Assembly (NCBI RefSeq): GCF_011043555.1
Contig: NZ_JAAKGS010000002.1
Location: 372,001 to 436,000, forward strand
Source: Sphingobacterium sp. SGR-19
GTDB lineage: Bacteria > Bacteroidota > Bacteroidia > Sphingobacteriales > Sphingobacteriaceae
Reading direction: 5' to 3'
DNA: 64,000 bases
In this document: in pieces, positions 48,823 to 57,918 of the stretch
How positions within the stretch are numbered: position 1 is the stretch's first letter
Layout of the letters: every line of letters starts with the position of its first letter
The notes under the pieces: generated by a model
Seen by the model: only the letters and a program-made list of their open reading frames with translations
Told to the model about the DNA's origin: nothing
The model's database searches: none
Position numbers and translations under genes: made by a program

Positions 48823-49548
48823 ATGAGTAAGCGCGCTCACAGAAATAAATCGACATTAATTATCCTGGCATTAATCTTACTTGTGCCAGGATTTTTATAT
48901 ATAGCGGTTAATAGATTAGGCTTTAATGAATATGCCTCTTTACCAGTTTTTGGGGAAAAGACGTTGAGTGGCGAAATGAAGCGAAATTGGGGTAGAGCGT
49001 ATCCGGATACCATTTTTCATATGGTCCCTCATGTTCATTTTGAAGAAGTATCGAACACAAAAGTGATGTTCCCTGCTCCAGATACCTGTATTAGTGTCGC
49101 ACATCTCTTTTACACTCGAGACGTTGCCTTTTCAAGGTTGATGCTAGACCACGTTGATATGTTAGCCACACGTTTCCAGGAAAATCCCATAGTGAATTTT
49201 TTCTCTATTTCGGTAGACAGTATGGATACGCAGGCTGATGTGAGCGCATTTATCGAACCATATAAGAATATGGCGCAGAAACATTGGAATGTGGTATATA
49301 GTCCCTCTGTAGATATTTTTACATATGCTCGAGAGGAATTACTCATTGATGCCATGCCGGATCCAACTGATTCAACTCGCTTTCTAATCAGTAACCAGTT
49401 GGTATTGTTGGATTCCAAGGGTCGTATTCGAGGCTTTTATGATATAAGCCTAAAAGGAGAGGTGGATCGTTTAGAAGATGAGATAAAGCTACTTGCGGTC
49501 GAGGAAATCCGAAATAAACCATTGAAAGTGGAAAAAAAACCTTCATGA
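48823..49548 (+). CDS. SCO-family protein lacking the copper-binding cysteines
   Basis: A 241-residue membrane-anchored protein (helix LIILALILLVPGFLYIAVN near the N terminus) in the position where an SCO copper chaperone is expected. The thioredoxin-like fold can be followed (FSISVDSMDTQADVSAF, QLVLLDSKGRIRGFYD), but the loop that normally carries C-x-x-x-C reads LFYTRDVAF (residues 95-103), and the usual histidine before the last strands is replaced in DPTDSTRFLIS. The only cysteine is C89. Copper delivery by the known SCO mechanism therefore looks impossible; it may have a structural or redox-independent role. Confidence 0.8.
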   Translation: MSKRAHRNKSTLIILALILLVPGFLYIAVNRLGFNEYASLPVFGEKTLSGEMKRNWGRAYPDTIFHMVPHVHFEEVSNTKVMFPAPDTCISVAHLFYTRDVAFSRLMLDHVDMLATRFQENPIVNFFSISVDSMDTQADVSAFIEPYKNMAQKHWNVVYSPSVDIFTYAREELLIDAMPDPTDSTRFLISNQLVLLDSKGRIRGFYDISLKGEVDRLEDEIKLLAVEEIRNKPLKVEKKPS

Positions 49549-49641
49549 TTGAAAGATGGTTGTTAAGTAGAAATGAAAGTTCATAAAGGTTCTTGATAGC
49601 CTTTGAAAACAAACATTTGCAGAAAAAATAAGTCAAGCAAT

Positions 49642-50178
49642 ATGATGACAGCAGAAGAGAAGAAGTATAAAAAGTGGATTGTTGCGCTTTCCATCATCAT
49701 TCCGTTGGCGGTAGCCATACTATTCGGAGTGAATTTGCGGAAATTGGGTTATGACGTAAAACCGTTAAGCTTTTTACCTCCAATTTATGCGACTATCAAC
49801 GGTTTTACCGCGGTATTGTTAGTAGTAGCGATATCAGCTATCAAAAGAGGTCGGGCGAGATTACACGAAAATCTCATCAAGGTGTGTATGGGATGTTCCG
49901 TAACATTCCTACTGATGTATGTCGCTTATCACATGACATCGGAATCGACTTCTTATGGTGGAGAGGGAGTGATAAGATATGTTTACTTCTTTATATTGGT
50001 AACCCATATTCTTTTATCTATTGTTATCATACCGTTTGTGCTGTTTACATTTGTACGTGGTATCGCGGGTGCTTATGAGCGACATAAAAAACTGGCGCGT
50101 ATTACCTATCCTATGTGGCTATATGTAGCCGTTACAGGAGTTGTCGTTTATTTGATGATTTCGCCTTATTACAATTAG
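49642..50178 (+). CDS. DUF420 membrane protein (CtaM/YozB-like)
   Basis: A protein of about 178 residues with four or five helices. It matches the DUF420 family: FLPPIYATINGFTAVLLVVAI, INGF...HENLIKVCMGCSVTFLLMYVAYH and VTHILLSIVIIPFVLFTF. The Bacillus/Staphylococcus member (YozB, CtaM) is needed for heme A-type oxidase activity, which fits its place at the end of the oxidase cluster. The start is one of two adjacent ATGs; the upstream frame of 13 codons is very basic and unlikely. Confidence 0.88.
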   Translation: MMTAEEKKYKKWIVALSIIIPLAVAILFGVNLRKLGYDVKPLSFLPPIYATINGFTAVLLVVAISAIKRGRARLHENLIKVCMGCSVTFLLMYVAYHMTSESTSYGGEGVIRYVYFFILVTHILLSIVIIPFVLFTFVRGIAGAYERHKKLARITYPMWLYVAVTGVVVYLMISPYYN

Positions 50179-50209
50179 CTCATATCAACTCTATTAACTT
50201 TATAAAAAA

Positions 50210-50674
50210 ATGAAAAGAGTTTGGATCTATCAAAGCAATCGTTTTTTACAGCAGGATGAGATTTGCAAAATAGAGCAAGTCTTGGAGGAATTTGTAGCAC
50301 AGTGGACAGCTCACGGCAGTCAGTTGGCAGGATCATTCGAAATTCGTTACGATCTATTTATTGTTCTTATAGTAGATGAAGAGAAAGCGATGGTGACGGG
50401 ATGTTCTATTGATAAATCAGTTCATCTCTTAAAGAAAATAGAGCAGGCATTAGGTATATCATTATTTGATCGCTTACAAATAGCGTTTCGGCCGTATATA
50501 AGCCAGCCGATCCAGGTAGTTCCACAGGACCACTTCCGGCACTTGTTAGTGACGGGAGAAGTTAATCCGGATACGGCTATCGTTTTCAATAATATGGTGA
50601 CTTCTGCAGAAGAATTGGAAACAAAATGGGAAGTGCCGATGAAGGCAAGTTGGCATGCCCGAGTGTTTTTATAG
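50210..50674 (+). CDS. Conserved Bacteroidota protein of unknown function
   Basis: A 154-residue cytoplasmic protein of a family widely found in Bacteroidota and often mislabelled as an ABC transporter ATPase; it has no Walker motifs. Conserved parts include MKRVWIYQSNRFL, the cysteine in VTGCSIDKSVHLLKKIEQ, and NNMVTSAEELETKWEVP with SWHARVF at the end. The function is not known. It follows the DUF420 gene by 31 bases. Confidence 0.8.
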   Translation: MKRVWIYQSNRFLQQDEICKIEQVLEEFVAQWTAHGSQLAGSFEIRYDLFIVLIVDEEKAMVTGCSIDKSVHLLKKIEQALGISLFDRLQIAFRPYISQPIQVVPQDHFRHLLVTGEVNPDTAIVFNNMVTSAEELETKWEVPMKASWHARVFL

Positions 50675-50685
50675 CTTTCTTTCGC

Positions 50686-51588
50686 CTATTCTAGATATTT
50701 AATTGAAGTCTCTTTATCTTTCACGCTTAGCCTTATATTTTTTCCAAAAATAAGACTATGATTATTGTCAATGTGCCCAGCGGGGAAACCAAAACAGACA
50801 GGGAAATCATATTCATCGACCTTGTCCATGATAATCTCTTCAAAACTTTGCCCAAATGAAGGGTCGCTATCTTTTAGCGAAGTGAAGCCACCTACAATCA
50901 ATCCTTGTAATTTAGCAAGTTTGTCAGCCCTTTTAAGTGTCCATAACATGCGGTCAATATTATAATGTTGTTCGCCTACATCTTCGATAAAAAGAATTTT
51001 GTTATCATACTTTCCGTCAGAGGTGGAGGACAAAATACTGTGGAGGATGGCCAGATTACCACCCGTTAAGCGACCATAACCCTCACCTGAACGGTTGGGA
51101 AACGTATGTTGTCTGTATTTAAAGTCCATGTCTTTGCCAAAGAGAGCATGTTTTAGGGAAGTCAATGCAGTCTTTGTGCTTTCATCAAAAGATTTTGGCA
51201 TTTGGCCGTGTATGCTGCATACCCCAACGTTGTTGTGGAGATGGCTATGAAGAACCGTGATGTCGCTAAATCCGACAATCCATTTAGGACGCTTTTTAAA
51301 CTTACTAAATTCTAATTGATCTATAATCCTTACCGTACCGTACCCGCCACGTGCGGCGAAAATAGCTTTAATTTCCGGATTATCAAGTGCAGCTTGTAAA
51401 TCCTGTCTACGTACGTCATCCCTCCCCGCAAATTGATGGAACTGAGAGGTAACACTTTTGCCCACTTCTACATGGAGTCCCCAGCTGTTCAAGACCGCTA
51501 GGGCAACCTCTATATCGCCCTTTATGTAGCTTGCTGGACATACAATGGCAACTTTATCGCCTTTCTTGAGAAATTCAGGAGTTTTCAT
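50686..51588 (-). CDS. LD-carboxypeptidase (S66 family)
   Basis: Cleaves the bond between the L- and D-residues of the peptidoglycan stem peptide during muropeptide recycling. The 300-residue protein shows the S66 catalytic triad regions: serine in IVGFSDITVLH, glutamate in LFIEDVGEQHYN and histidine in FPAGHIDNN. AARGGYGTVRIIDQL is another family signature. There is no signal peptide, so it is cytoplasmic. I start at MKTPEFLKKG; an ATG three codons upstream is also possible. It is divergent from metG. Confidence 0.93.
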   Translation of the reverse strand: MKTPEFLKKGDKVAIVCPASYIKGDIEVALAVLNSWGLHVEVGKSVTSQFHQFAGRDDVRRQDLQAALDNPEIKAIFAARGGYGTVRIIDQLEFSKFKKRPKWIVGFSDITVLHSHLHNNVGVCSIHGQMPKSFDESTKTALTSLKHALFGKDMDFKYRQHTFPNRSGEGYGRLTGGNLAILHSILSSTSDGKYDNKILFIEDVGEQHYNIDRMLWTLKRADKLAKLQGLIVGGFTSLKDSDPSFGQSFEEIIMDKVDEYDFPVCFGFPAGHIDNNHSLIFGKNIRLSVKDKETSIKYLE

Positions 51589-51622
51589 GCCAAACACTTA
51601 TTATTATACGCGCAATTTGAGT

Positions 51623-51630
51623 TATCTTTG
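51623..51630 (+). promoter_or_regulatory. Possible -7 promoter element of metG
   Basis: TATCTTTG fits TAnnTTTG and lies in the divergent gap upstream of metG. No -33 partner is clear. Confidence 0.35.
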
Positions 51631-51692
51631 CCAAAGAAACGAGAATTTTGTTTCTTTTTCAATGTTATTGTCAACTTAAAAATCGTTATACG

Positions 51693-53762
51693 TTGAGTAT
51701 CTTATCTAAAAATCGTTTTACTATTACATCGGCTTTGCCTTATGCGAATGGCCCTTTACATATTGGGCACCTAGCTGGAGCGTATGTTCCCGCTGATATT
51801 TTTACGCGATTCCTCCGTTTGAACCATAAAGATGTCGTATTTGTTTGTGGTTCTGATGAACATGGAGCAGCTATTACTATTAAAGCAAAGAAAGAAGGGG
51901 TAACGCCGCGAGAGATTATCGATAAGTACAATAAACAGATTAAGGAGAGCTTTGAAGAGTTTGGTATTGGTTTCGATATTTACCATCGTACATCCGAACA
52001 AGTGCACCACGAGCTGTCGCAGGAGTTTTTTATGAATCTCTATGAAAAAGGGGAGTTTATCGAGAAGTTTTCCGAACAGTATTATGATGAAGAATATCAT
52101 CAATTTTTAGCTGATCGCTATATTGTAGGAACATGTCCGCATTGTCATAATGAAGGCGCTTATGGCGATCAATGTGAAAAATGTGGTACTTCGTTGAATC
52201 CAACGGATTTAATTCATCCTAAATCAACGTTGAGTGGGAAAACACCTGTGTTAAAAGAGACCAAACATTGGTATCTTCCATTGGATAAATACCAACCTTG
52301 GTTGGAAAAATGGCTGATCGAGGGGAAAAAAGGGGTATTAAAATCGAATGTTTTTGGACAGTGCCAGTCTTGGTTGAAGTTCGGTCTCCAACCACGTTCC
52401 ATGACACGTGATTTAGACTGGGGAGTCGATGTGCCACTCGAGGAAGCGAAAGGCAAGAAATTGTACGTTTGGCTGGACGCGCCTATAGGGTATATTTCGG
52501 CTACGAAACAATGGGCTCTCGATAACGACCAAGATTGGGAAAAGTATTGGAAGAAACAAACTGATACAGAAAATGACTCCACCTTGATTCACTTTATAGG
52601 GAAAGATAATATTGTCTTTCACTGTATTACTTTCCCGGCTATTCTCCATGCACATGGCGAATATATACTGCCCGAAAATGTTCCTGCGAATGAGTTTTTA
52701 AACCTAGAGGGAGATAAATTGTCTACTTCCCGAAATCATGCAGTATGGCTGCATGAATACCTGCAAGAATTTCCTGGAAAGCAGGATGAATTACGTTATG
52801 TCTTGACGTCGATTCTACCAGAAACATCCGATAGTGAATTTACATGGAAAGATTTTCAAGCACGTGTAAATAATGAGCTGGTTGCTATTTTAGGTAACTT
52901 TGTGAACCGTGTGATGGTGCTTTCTCAAAAATATTTTGACGGACGGGTTTCGATAGGAAGCACACTGACGGATACGGACCAAGCTACTTTGGACGACCTA
53001 GCAAGCTATCCACAACTGATTAGTCAGGCTATTGCCCAATATCGTTTCCGGGAAGCTTTGAGTCATTTCATGAATGCGGCACGCTTGGGTAATAAATATC
53101 TTGCGGATGAAGAACCTTGGAAAGTATATAAGGAAAATCCGGAACGAGTAAAAACCGTGATGTATGTAGCTACACAGATTGTTGCCAATCTAGCAGTATT
53201 TTCGCAACCGTTTTTACCAAAAACGGCTAGTAAGTTGTTTGCCATGCTAAATCTGTTATCACAGGATTGGGCGCAAGCAGGGCAACATAACCTTATCTCG
53301 GAAGGGCATGTGCTGGGCGAAGCGCAACTGCTATTCGAAAAGATTACAGATGAACAGGTGGATTTCCAATTGCAGAAACTGGAAGAGGCTAAAGCGAAGA
53401 ATGCGGCAGTAGCTGCACAAGCCGAGCCAGCAAAAGCGAATATTAGCTATGATGACTTTTTAAAGATGGACATTCGTGTCGGTACGATATTGGAAGCCGA
53501 AAAAGTTGCCAAGACAAAGAAATTGTTAAAGCTTAAAATCGATACAGGTATCGATCAACGTACAGTGGTTTCTGGCATCGCCGAGTTTTTCAGTCCGGAA
53601 GATATTGTGGGCAAGCAAGTATCCATCCTAGTAAATCTGGAGCCCCGCGTTATCAAGGGCATTACATCACAAGGGATGATTCTGATGGCAGAAGATGCGG
53701 ACGGCAGATTGGATTTCGTTAATCCAACGTCTTCTATTAACCCCGGGAGTTCGGTGAGGTAG
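51693..53762 (+). CDS. metG: Methionyl-tRNA synthetase
   Basis: Charges tRNA-Met in the cytoplasm. Class I landmarks are [14 protein letters not shown] with HIGH near the N terminus and the KMSKS-type [12 protein letters not shown] zinc knuckle is seen at [17 protein letters not shown], and a C-terminal tRNA-binding OB domain ([20 protein letters not shown]) follows an alanine-rich linker. The first ATG in frame (51648) would add [15 protein letters not shown], which does not look like the family; I prefer the TTG at 51693, giving [16 protein letters not shown]. Its last 26 bases overlap brnQ on the other strand. Confidence 0.96.
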   Translation: MSILSKNRFTITSALPYANGPLHIGHLAGAYVPADIFTRFLRLNHKDVVFVCGSDEHGAAITIKAKKEGVTPREIIDKYNKQIKESFEEFGIGFDIYHRTSEQVHHELSQEFFMNLYEKGEFIEKFSEQYYDEEYHQFLADRYIVGTCPHCHNEGAYGDQCEKCGTSLNPTDLIHPKSTLSGKTPVLKETKHWYLPLDKYQPWLEKWLIEGKKGVLKSNVFGQCQSWLKFGLQPRSMTRDLDWGVDVPLEEAKGKKLYVWLDAPIGYISATKQWALDNDQDWEKYWKKQTDTENDSTLIHFIGKDNIVFHCITFPAILHAHGEYILPENVPANEFLNLEGDKLSTSRNHAVWLHEYLQEFPGKQDELRYVLTSILPETSDSEFTWKDFQARVNNELVAILGNFVNRVMVLSQKYFDGRVSIGSTLTDTDQATLDDLASYPQLISQAIAQYRFREALSHFMNAARLGNKYLADEEPWKVYKENPERVKTVMYVATQIVANLAVFSQPFLPKTASKLFAMLNLLSQDWAQAGQHNLISEGHVLGEAQLLFEKITDEQVDFQLQKLEEAKAKNAAVAAQAEPAKANISYDDFLKMDIRVGTILEAEKVAKTKKLLKLKIDTGIDQRTVVSGIAEFFSPEDIVGKQVSILVNLEPRVIKGITSQGMILMAEDADGRLDFVNPTSSINPGSSVR

Positions 53763-55050
53763 CTTTCCGGTTTCCGGATCTGTCGATAGCAAATCCAACA
53801 ACAAAAAACACAAACGAAGGCACTACCCATCCTAGCTCATAAGCAAAGAACGGGATGTAGTTGAACCAAGCTGAAATATCAATATGTAAGATACCCAGTA
53901 TCTTCATCACATTTAATGCAGCTATGACCGTTGAGGCAATTAACGCCAAGACATACGGTAGTTTGGTTTTGACGAACCGGCCGAATATAACGATATATAA
54001 AACCAGTGTAATGACAATAGGATAGACAAAAGCTAATGGCGGATAAGCAAACTGGATGATATTGTCCACACCCGTGACAGAAAGAACCCCAGCGACGAGA
54101 CAAGATGCTGTTACCAGAAATTTATAACCAAGTTTGCCATTAGTCAGCTTGCAAAAAAACGTACCCACCGCCGTTGTCAGTGCAATGGCGGTCGTCAGGC
54201 AAGCTAATGCGATACCGATAGCGATAGCCAATGTACCGTATTGGCCAAGGATACTAGTTGAGATATGGAGCAGAAGCGCGGATCGGCTGATATCCGTGTT
54301 TTCCACATCAGAAGTAGCACCAAGATAAATTAATCCACCATAAATAAAGAATAGGCAAGCGGTGGCAAGTGCTCCCGATGCAATGACGACTTTGTTCTTT
54401 TCAGTAATGCTCTCATACCCTTTAGCTTTGGTGGCCGAGATAATGATGCCTGCAAATATCACGGATGCTAATACGTCGAGCGTTTGGTACCCTTCGATAA
54501 ACCCAATGGTAAACGCCTCCGGTAGGGAAAGCATATCCGTTTGTGGTTTGGCAATCGGATTCGCGATGCCCATACCAATCAAAATAACAAGGACAACGAG
54601 TAAAAAAGGGGTTAAGATGTTGCCGACAAGATCTACCACCTTGGACGGTGCAATGGAAAAAAGCCAAGTGATGGAAAAAAAGAGAATAGATGTCCATACC
54701 GGATGGCTATTCGGAAAAGAGGGAAGTACCCCTACTTCAAATGTTGTCGCTGCGGTTCGTGGAAGAGCAATCAGTGGACCTATACAGATCATGATAACCG
54801 ACCCCAGAATAGCAGCGAGATTCTTATTGATACGGTGCCCCAGATCGTTGAAGTCATCTCCAGAGTCAGCGACGGATAAGATTCCAAGAAAGGGAAGTAG
54901 TATGCCTGTAAGTCCAAATGCTAAGATGGTGATCCAAACATGATCGCCTATTTGTAGACCGATAAACGGAGGGAGCAGCAAATTCCCAGCCCCAAAGAAC
55001 ATAGCAAATAAGGCAAAACCAATGGTAATAATATCTCGTAACTTTCTCAA
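53737..55050 (-). CDS. brnQ: Branched-chain amino acid carrier (BrnQ/LivJ-type LIVCS family)
   Basis: A 437-residue inner-membrane symporter for leucine, isoleucine and valine with about twelve helices. The opening [24 protein letters not shown] is the family signature, followed by [18 protein letters not shown] and [22 protein letters not shown]. The C terminus is short and charged. The 3' end overlaps that of metG by 26 bases. It begins 8 bases after the folP stop, so it may be cotranscribed with folP. Confidence 0.94.
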   Translation of the reverse strand: MRKLRDIITIGFALFAMFFGAGNLLLPPFIGLQIGDHVWITILAFGLTGILLPFLGILSVADSGDDFNDLGHRINKNLAAILGSVIMICIGPLIALPRTAATTFEVGVLPSFPNSHPVWTSILFFSITWLFSIAPSKVVDLVGNILTPFLLVVLVILIGMGIANPIAKPQTDMLSLPEAFTIGFIEGYQTLDVLASVIFAGIIISATKAKGYESITEKNKVVIASGALATACLFFIYGGLIYLGATSDVENTDISRSALLLHISTSILGQYGTLAIAIGIALACLTTAIALTTAVGTFFCKLTNGKLGYKFLVTASCLVAGVLSVTGVDNIIQFAYPPLAFVYPIVITLVLYIVIFGRFVKTKLPYVLALIASTVIAALNVMKILGILHIDISAWFNYIPFFAYELGWVVPSFVFFVVGFAIDRSGNRKATSPNSRG

Positions 55051-55058
55051 AATAATAA

Positions 55059-55898
55059 CTAAAATAACAGCTCAACCAATTGCTTCGCTTCTTTTACATC
55101 GTGAACGCGGAGTAATTGTACACCTTTTGAAAGCAATAGGGTGTTTAGTGCAATCGTGCCTGTCAATGCTTCTTCTGCAGTAACACCCAGTTTTTTGTAA
55201 ACCATTGATTTACGGGAAACCCCTCCTAATATAGGCAAACCAAAATAGTGCAACTCATCTACCCGATGTAAAAGTTCATGGTTTTGTTCCACAGTCTTGG
55301 CGAACCCGAAACCCGGATCAATGATAATATCCTTAACACCTAAAGCACGTAACACAGAAATCTTTTCTCCCAATGCGGTCGCGACATCGATGACGACATC
55401 GTCGTAAACCGTTAAGGTCTGCATTGTTTCCGGTGTGCCACGCATGTGCATTAAGATGTATGGAACCTGTAACCGCGCTACTGTATCAAACATATTTTTA
55501 TCAAGTGTACCTCCAGAAATGTCGTTGACAATATGCACACCCGCTTCTACGCAAGCCACGGCAACATCAGCACGAAAAGTATCAATAGATAAGATATGAT
55601 CGGGATGCCTCCTCACCAACTCTCGGATAACAGGGATGGCTCTATTTATTTCCTCTTTGGGAGAGACTGGAGACGCACCCGGACGAGAAGAGTAGGCACC
55701 GATATCGATTATATCAGCTCCTTCCATAATAAGCTGTTCTGCTTGTACCAAAGCCTGTTCAGTACTATTATGTTTTCCGCCATCGTAAAAGGAATCTGGT
55801 GTTACATTCAAAATTCCCATAATTAGGGGTTTTTCGAATGTGATCAAACACCCTCCTGCGTTGATAGTTTGTGTAGATGTTGTTTGTAAATGCTTCAT
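55059..55898 (-). CDS. folP: Dihydropteroate synthase
   Basis: Joins p-aminobenzoate to the pterin diphosphate in folate synthesis. The 279-residue TIM-barrel protein has the pterin-site motifs MGILNVTPDSFYDGG, DIGAYSSRPGA, DTFRADVAVACVEAG, VNDISGG, ILMHMRG and the closing DPGFGFAKT with GVSRKS. It is the usual target family of sulfonamides. It lies 18 bases after the threonylcarbamoyl-AMP synthase gene on the minus strand. Confidence 0.97.
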   Translation of the reverse strand: MKHLQTTSTQTINAGGCLITFEKPLIMGILNVTPDSFYDGGKHNSTEQALVQAEQLIMEGADIIDIGAYSSRPGASPVSPKEEINRAIPVIRELVRRHPDHILSIDTFRADVAVACVEAGVHIVNDISGGTLDKNMFDTVARLQVPYILMHMRGTPETMQTLTVYDDVVIDVATALGEKISVLRALGVKDIIIDPGFGFAKTVEQNHELLHRVDELHYFGLPILGGVSRKSMVYKKLGVTAEEALTGTIALNTLLLSKGVQLLRVHDVKEAKQLVELLF

Positions 55899-55916
55899 GG
55901 ATGGATCTACTCAACT

Positions 55917-56498
55917 TTACTTTCGTAAAAACTCAAATTTGCCGCTTGGGTCTAGCTTCATTACAGTGGAAGACTTGCCGTCTCCTTTTTCATGCTGTCC
56001 GTACTCCACGATATAATCTACGCCAGCTTTAATCTGTTCGGAAATTTCGTCGAAACAAGCGGGAGAAGCGTCTCCGCTGATGTTTGCAGACGTAGATACG
56101 ATCGGCTTACGAAAACGTTGCAATAATTGTTCGCAAAAAGGGTGGCGTACGATACGGATGCCGATACTGCCATCAGAGGCTATAACATTCGATGCTAAAT
56201 TTTTGGCATTCGAATATACTATGGTTAAAGGTGTCTCTGTGTATTCAATCAAGTCGTAGGCAACCTCAGGGATATCATTGACATAACCAGCGAGTTGATT
56301 GTCGTTGTGTAGCAAGACAATCAAACTTTTATGTTGCTCACGTCCTTTCAAAGCAAAGACTTTTTCTACAGCTTCTGCATTAGTGGCATCGCATCCGATG
56401 CCCCAAATAGTATCCGTAGGATAAAGAATAAGCCCTCCGTTTTTCAACGTTTCGAGGGCTTTGTTTAAATCTTCTCTATGTACAGTAGCATCTTCCAT
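55917..56498 (-). CDS. tsaC: L-threonylcarbamoyladenylate synthase (YrdC/Sua5 family)
   Basis: Makes threonylcarbamoyl-AMP for the t6A37 modification of tRNAs. The 193-residue protein is the YrdC domain alone, without the Sua5 extension: LILYPTDTIWGIGCDA, KSLIVLLHNDN, TPLTIVYSNAKNL, GSIGIRIVRHPFC and KPIVSTSANISG. Its start overlaps the dapD stop by one base (TAATG), so the two are translated together. The rest of the t6A complex is not in the window. Confidence 0.94.
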   Translation of the reverse strand: MEDATVHREDLNKALETLKNGGLILYPTDTIWGIGCDATNAEAVEKVFALKGREQHKSLIVLLHNDNQLAGYVNDIPEVAYDLIEYTETPLTIVYSNAKNLASNVIASDGSIGIRIVRHPFCEQLLQRFRKPIVSTSANISGDASPACFDEISEQIKAGVDYIVEYGQHEKGDGKSSTVMKLDPSGKFEFLRK

Positions 56499-57319
56499 TA
56501 AACAGCTACATTATGGTCGCGTAGTGCGTCATTCAAAGAGGTCTTCTTGTCTGTCGACTCTTTACGCTGACCGATGATCAACGCACAAGGTACTTGGTAT
56601 TCGCCAGCGGCAAACTTCTTGGTATAAGAACCTGGAATAACAACCGAGCGTGCCGGAACGCGACCTTTGTATTCGACTGGTTCTGGTCCAGATACATCAA
56701 TAATTTTTGTTGATGCCGTCAATACCACGTTTGCTCCTAAAACAGCTTCCGTTTCCACATGTACACCCTCTACAACAATCGCCCGAGATCCTACAAACAC
56801 ATTGTCCTCGATGATAACAGGTGCTGCTTGTACAGGTTCCAAGACACCACCGATACCCACACCACCACTTAGATGGACATTTTTTCCAATCTGCGCACAC
56901 GAACCTACAGTAGCCCAAGTATCCACCATTGTTCCTTCATCTACATACGCACCAATGTTTACATAAGAAGGCATCATGATGACACCTTTCGACAGATAAG
57001 CGCCGTAACGTGCACTTGCTCCAGGAACAACACGTACTCCTAGTGTTTTGTAATTGGTCTTTAGCTCCATTTTATCATGATAAACGAAGGGTTTGTTGTT
57101 TATTTCTTTCATTTCTTGGATAGGGAAATAAAGGATAACAGCTTTTTTGACCCAATCGTTTACATGCCAACGGCTACCAATAGGTTCAGCCACGCGTATT
57201 TCGCCCTTATCGAGTTTGTCAATCACGACTTTGACAGCCTCGTAATGCTCTTTATATTCTAATAATTGCCTGTTTTCCCAAGCATCTTCTATTAATTTTT
57301 GCAATTTGTGTAAGTCCAT
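56498..57319 (-). CDS. dapD: Tetrahydrodipicolinate N-succinyltransferase
   Basis: Succinylates tetrahydrodipicolinate in the diaminopimelate/lysine pathway, which also feeds peptidoglycan. The 273-residue protein has an N-terminal helical part and a left-handed beta helix of hexapeptide repeats (about 100-230), with RVVPGASARYGAYL, VMMPSYVNIGAYVDEGTMVDTW-like segments and SGGVGIGGVLEP. It is the first gene of the minus-strand dapD-tsaC-folP-brnQ run. On the minus strand a -7 type box TAAGTTTG lies at 57364-57357. Confidence 0.96.
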   Translation of the reverse strand: MDLHKLQKLIEDAWENRQLLEYKEHYEAVKVVIDKLDKGEIRVAEPIGSRWHVNDWVKKAVILYFPIQEMKEINNKPFVYHDKMELKTNYKTLGVRVVPGASARYGAYLSKGVIMMPSYVNIGAYVDEGTMVDTWATVGSCAQIGKNVHLSGGVGIGGVLEPVQAAPVIIEDNVFVGSRAIVVEGVHVETEAVLGANVVLTASTKIIDVSGPEPVEYKGRVPARSVVIPGSYTKKFAAGEYQVPCALIIGQRKESTDKKTSLNDALRDHNVAV

Positions 57320-57356
57320 TTTTAATTATAATGTTATAAAATGAAAAGGTTGACTA

Positions 57357-57364
57357 CAAACTTA
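57357..57364 (-). promoter_or_regulatory. Possible -7 promoter element of dapD
   Basis: TAAGTTTG on the minus strand fits TAnnTTTG and lies 37 bases ahead of the dapD start. No clear -33 element. Confidence 0.4.
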
Positions 57365-57372
57365 AAAAAATT

Positions 57373-57500
57373 CCTTAAGTTAAAGAAGGAACAATGCAAT
57401 GTCGAAAATCCGAAGGACGAGCTTTATGGATTCGTGTTTATTTTGGCATCCATGAACTCGCTTCGCTCGGTTTTGCTTCTTTTTCGCGGGGAAAAAGAAG
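57373..57500 (+). repeat. Structured intergenic repeat, copy E (remnant)
   Basis: A remnant of the repeat family. It starts with the tail motif GTTAAAGAAGG...TGCAAT (57379-57400) of a left half and continues with the head of a right half: TTTTGGCATCCATGAACTCG, then GCTCGGTTTTGC and the hairpin CTTCTTTTT / AAAAAGAAG (57476-57484 with 57492-57500, 7-base loop). The long stem between the two is missing or degenerate. The head aligns well with copy B at 63036-63115. Confidence 0.7.
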
Positions 57501-57510
57501 ATAAAAACCT

Positions 57511-57518
57511 TATTTTTG
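57511..57518 (+). promoter_or_regulatory. -7 promoter element of the S4-domain gene
   Basis: TATTTTTG fits TAnnTTTG and ends only 4 bases before the ATG at 57523. If it is used, the mRNA would be leaderless or nearly so. Confidence 0.45.
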
Positions 57519-57522
57519 CTGT

Positions 57523-57918
57523 ATGGCAGAAACGGAAAAACTACGAATAGATAAATACTTGTGGGCAATTCGGATATTCAAGACAAGAAGCTTGGCCACT
57601 GAAGCTTGTAAAGCGGGACGGGTGAAGCTGAACGGACAGAATATAAAGCCCTCCTATATGGTGAAAATAGGAGAAACATATTCGATTCAAAAGGGCATCG
57701 AGCGTAAGGTAATCCACGTGACGGGATTATTGGAACGCAGGGTAGATGCCAAAACAGCTGTTCAGTCTTATGAAGACCAAACACCGGTAGAGGATACCTA
57801 TGCGTTTAAATCTACATTCCACGCTCCCGTATTAAAACGTGACCGTGGTACGGGAAGGCCCACTAAAAAAGACCGTCGCGAGATTGATGATTTGCAATCG
57901 GATTGGCTAGAAGATTAA
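57523..57918 (+). CDS. S4-domain RNA-binding protein (Hsp15-like)
   Basis: A 131-residue protein with an N-terminal S4 RNA-binding domain (LRIDKYLWAIRIFKTRSLAT and ACKAGRVKLNGQNIKPSY) and a charged C-terminal tail. In the Hsp15/HslR family the protein binds stalled 50S subunits carrying peptidyl-tRNA. The length and the RLDKWLW-type opening match that family. Its last 4 bases overlap the end of mtgA on the opposite strand. Confidence 0.9.
   Translation: MAETEKLRIDKYLWAIRIFKTRSLATEACKAGRVKLNGQNIKPSYMVKIGETYSIQKGIERKVIHVTGLLERRVDAKTAVQSYEDQTPVEDTYAFKSTFHAPVLKRDRGTGRPTKKDRREIDDLQSDWLED

Noticed and set aside
57341..57550. 69-residue plus-strand frame ahead of the S4-domain gene
   Set aside because: It runs through repeat copy E and overlaps the real gene start; it is a by-product of the repeat sequence.
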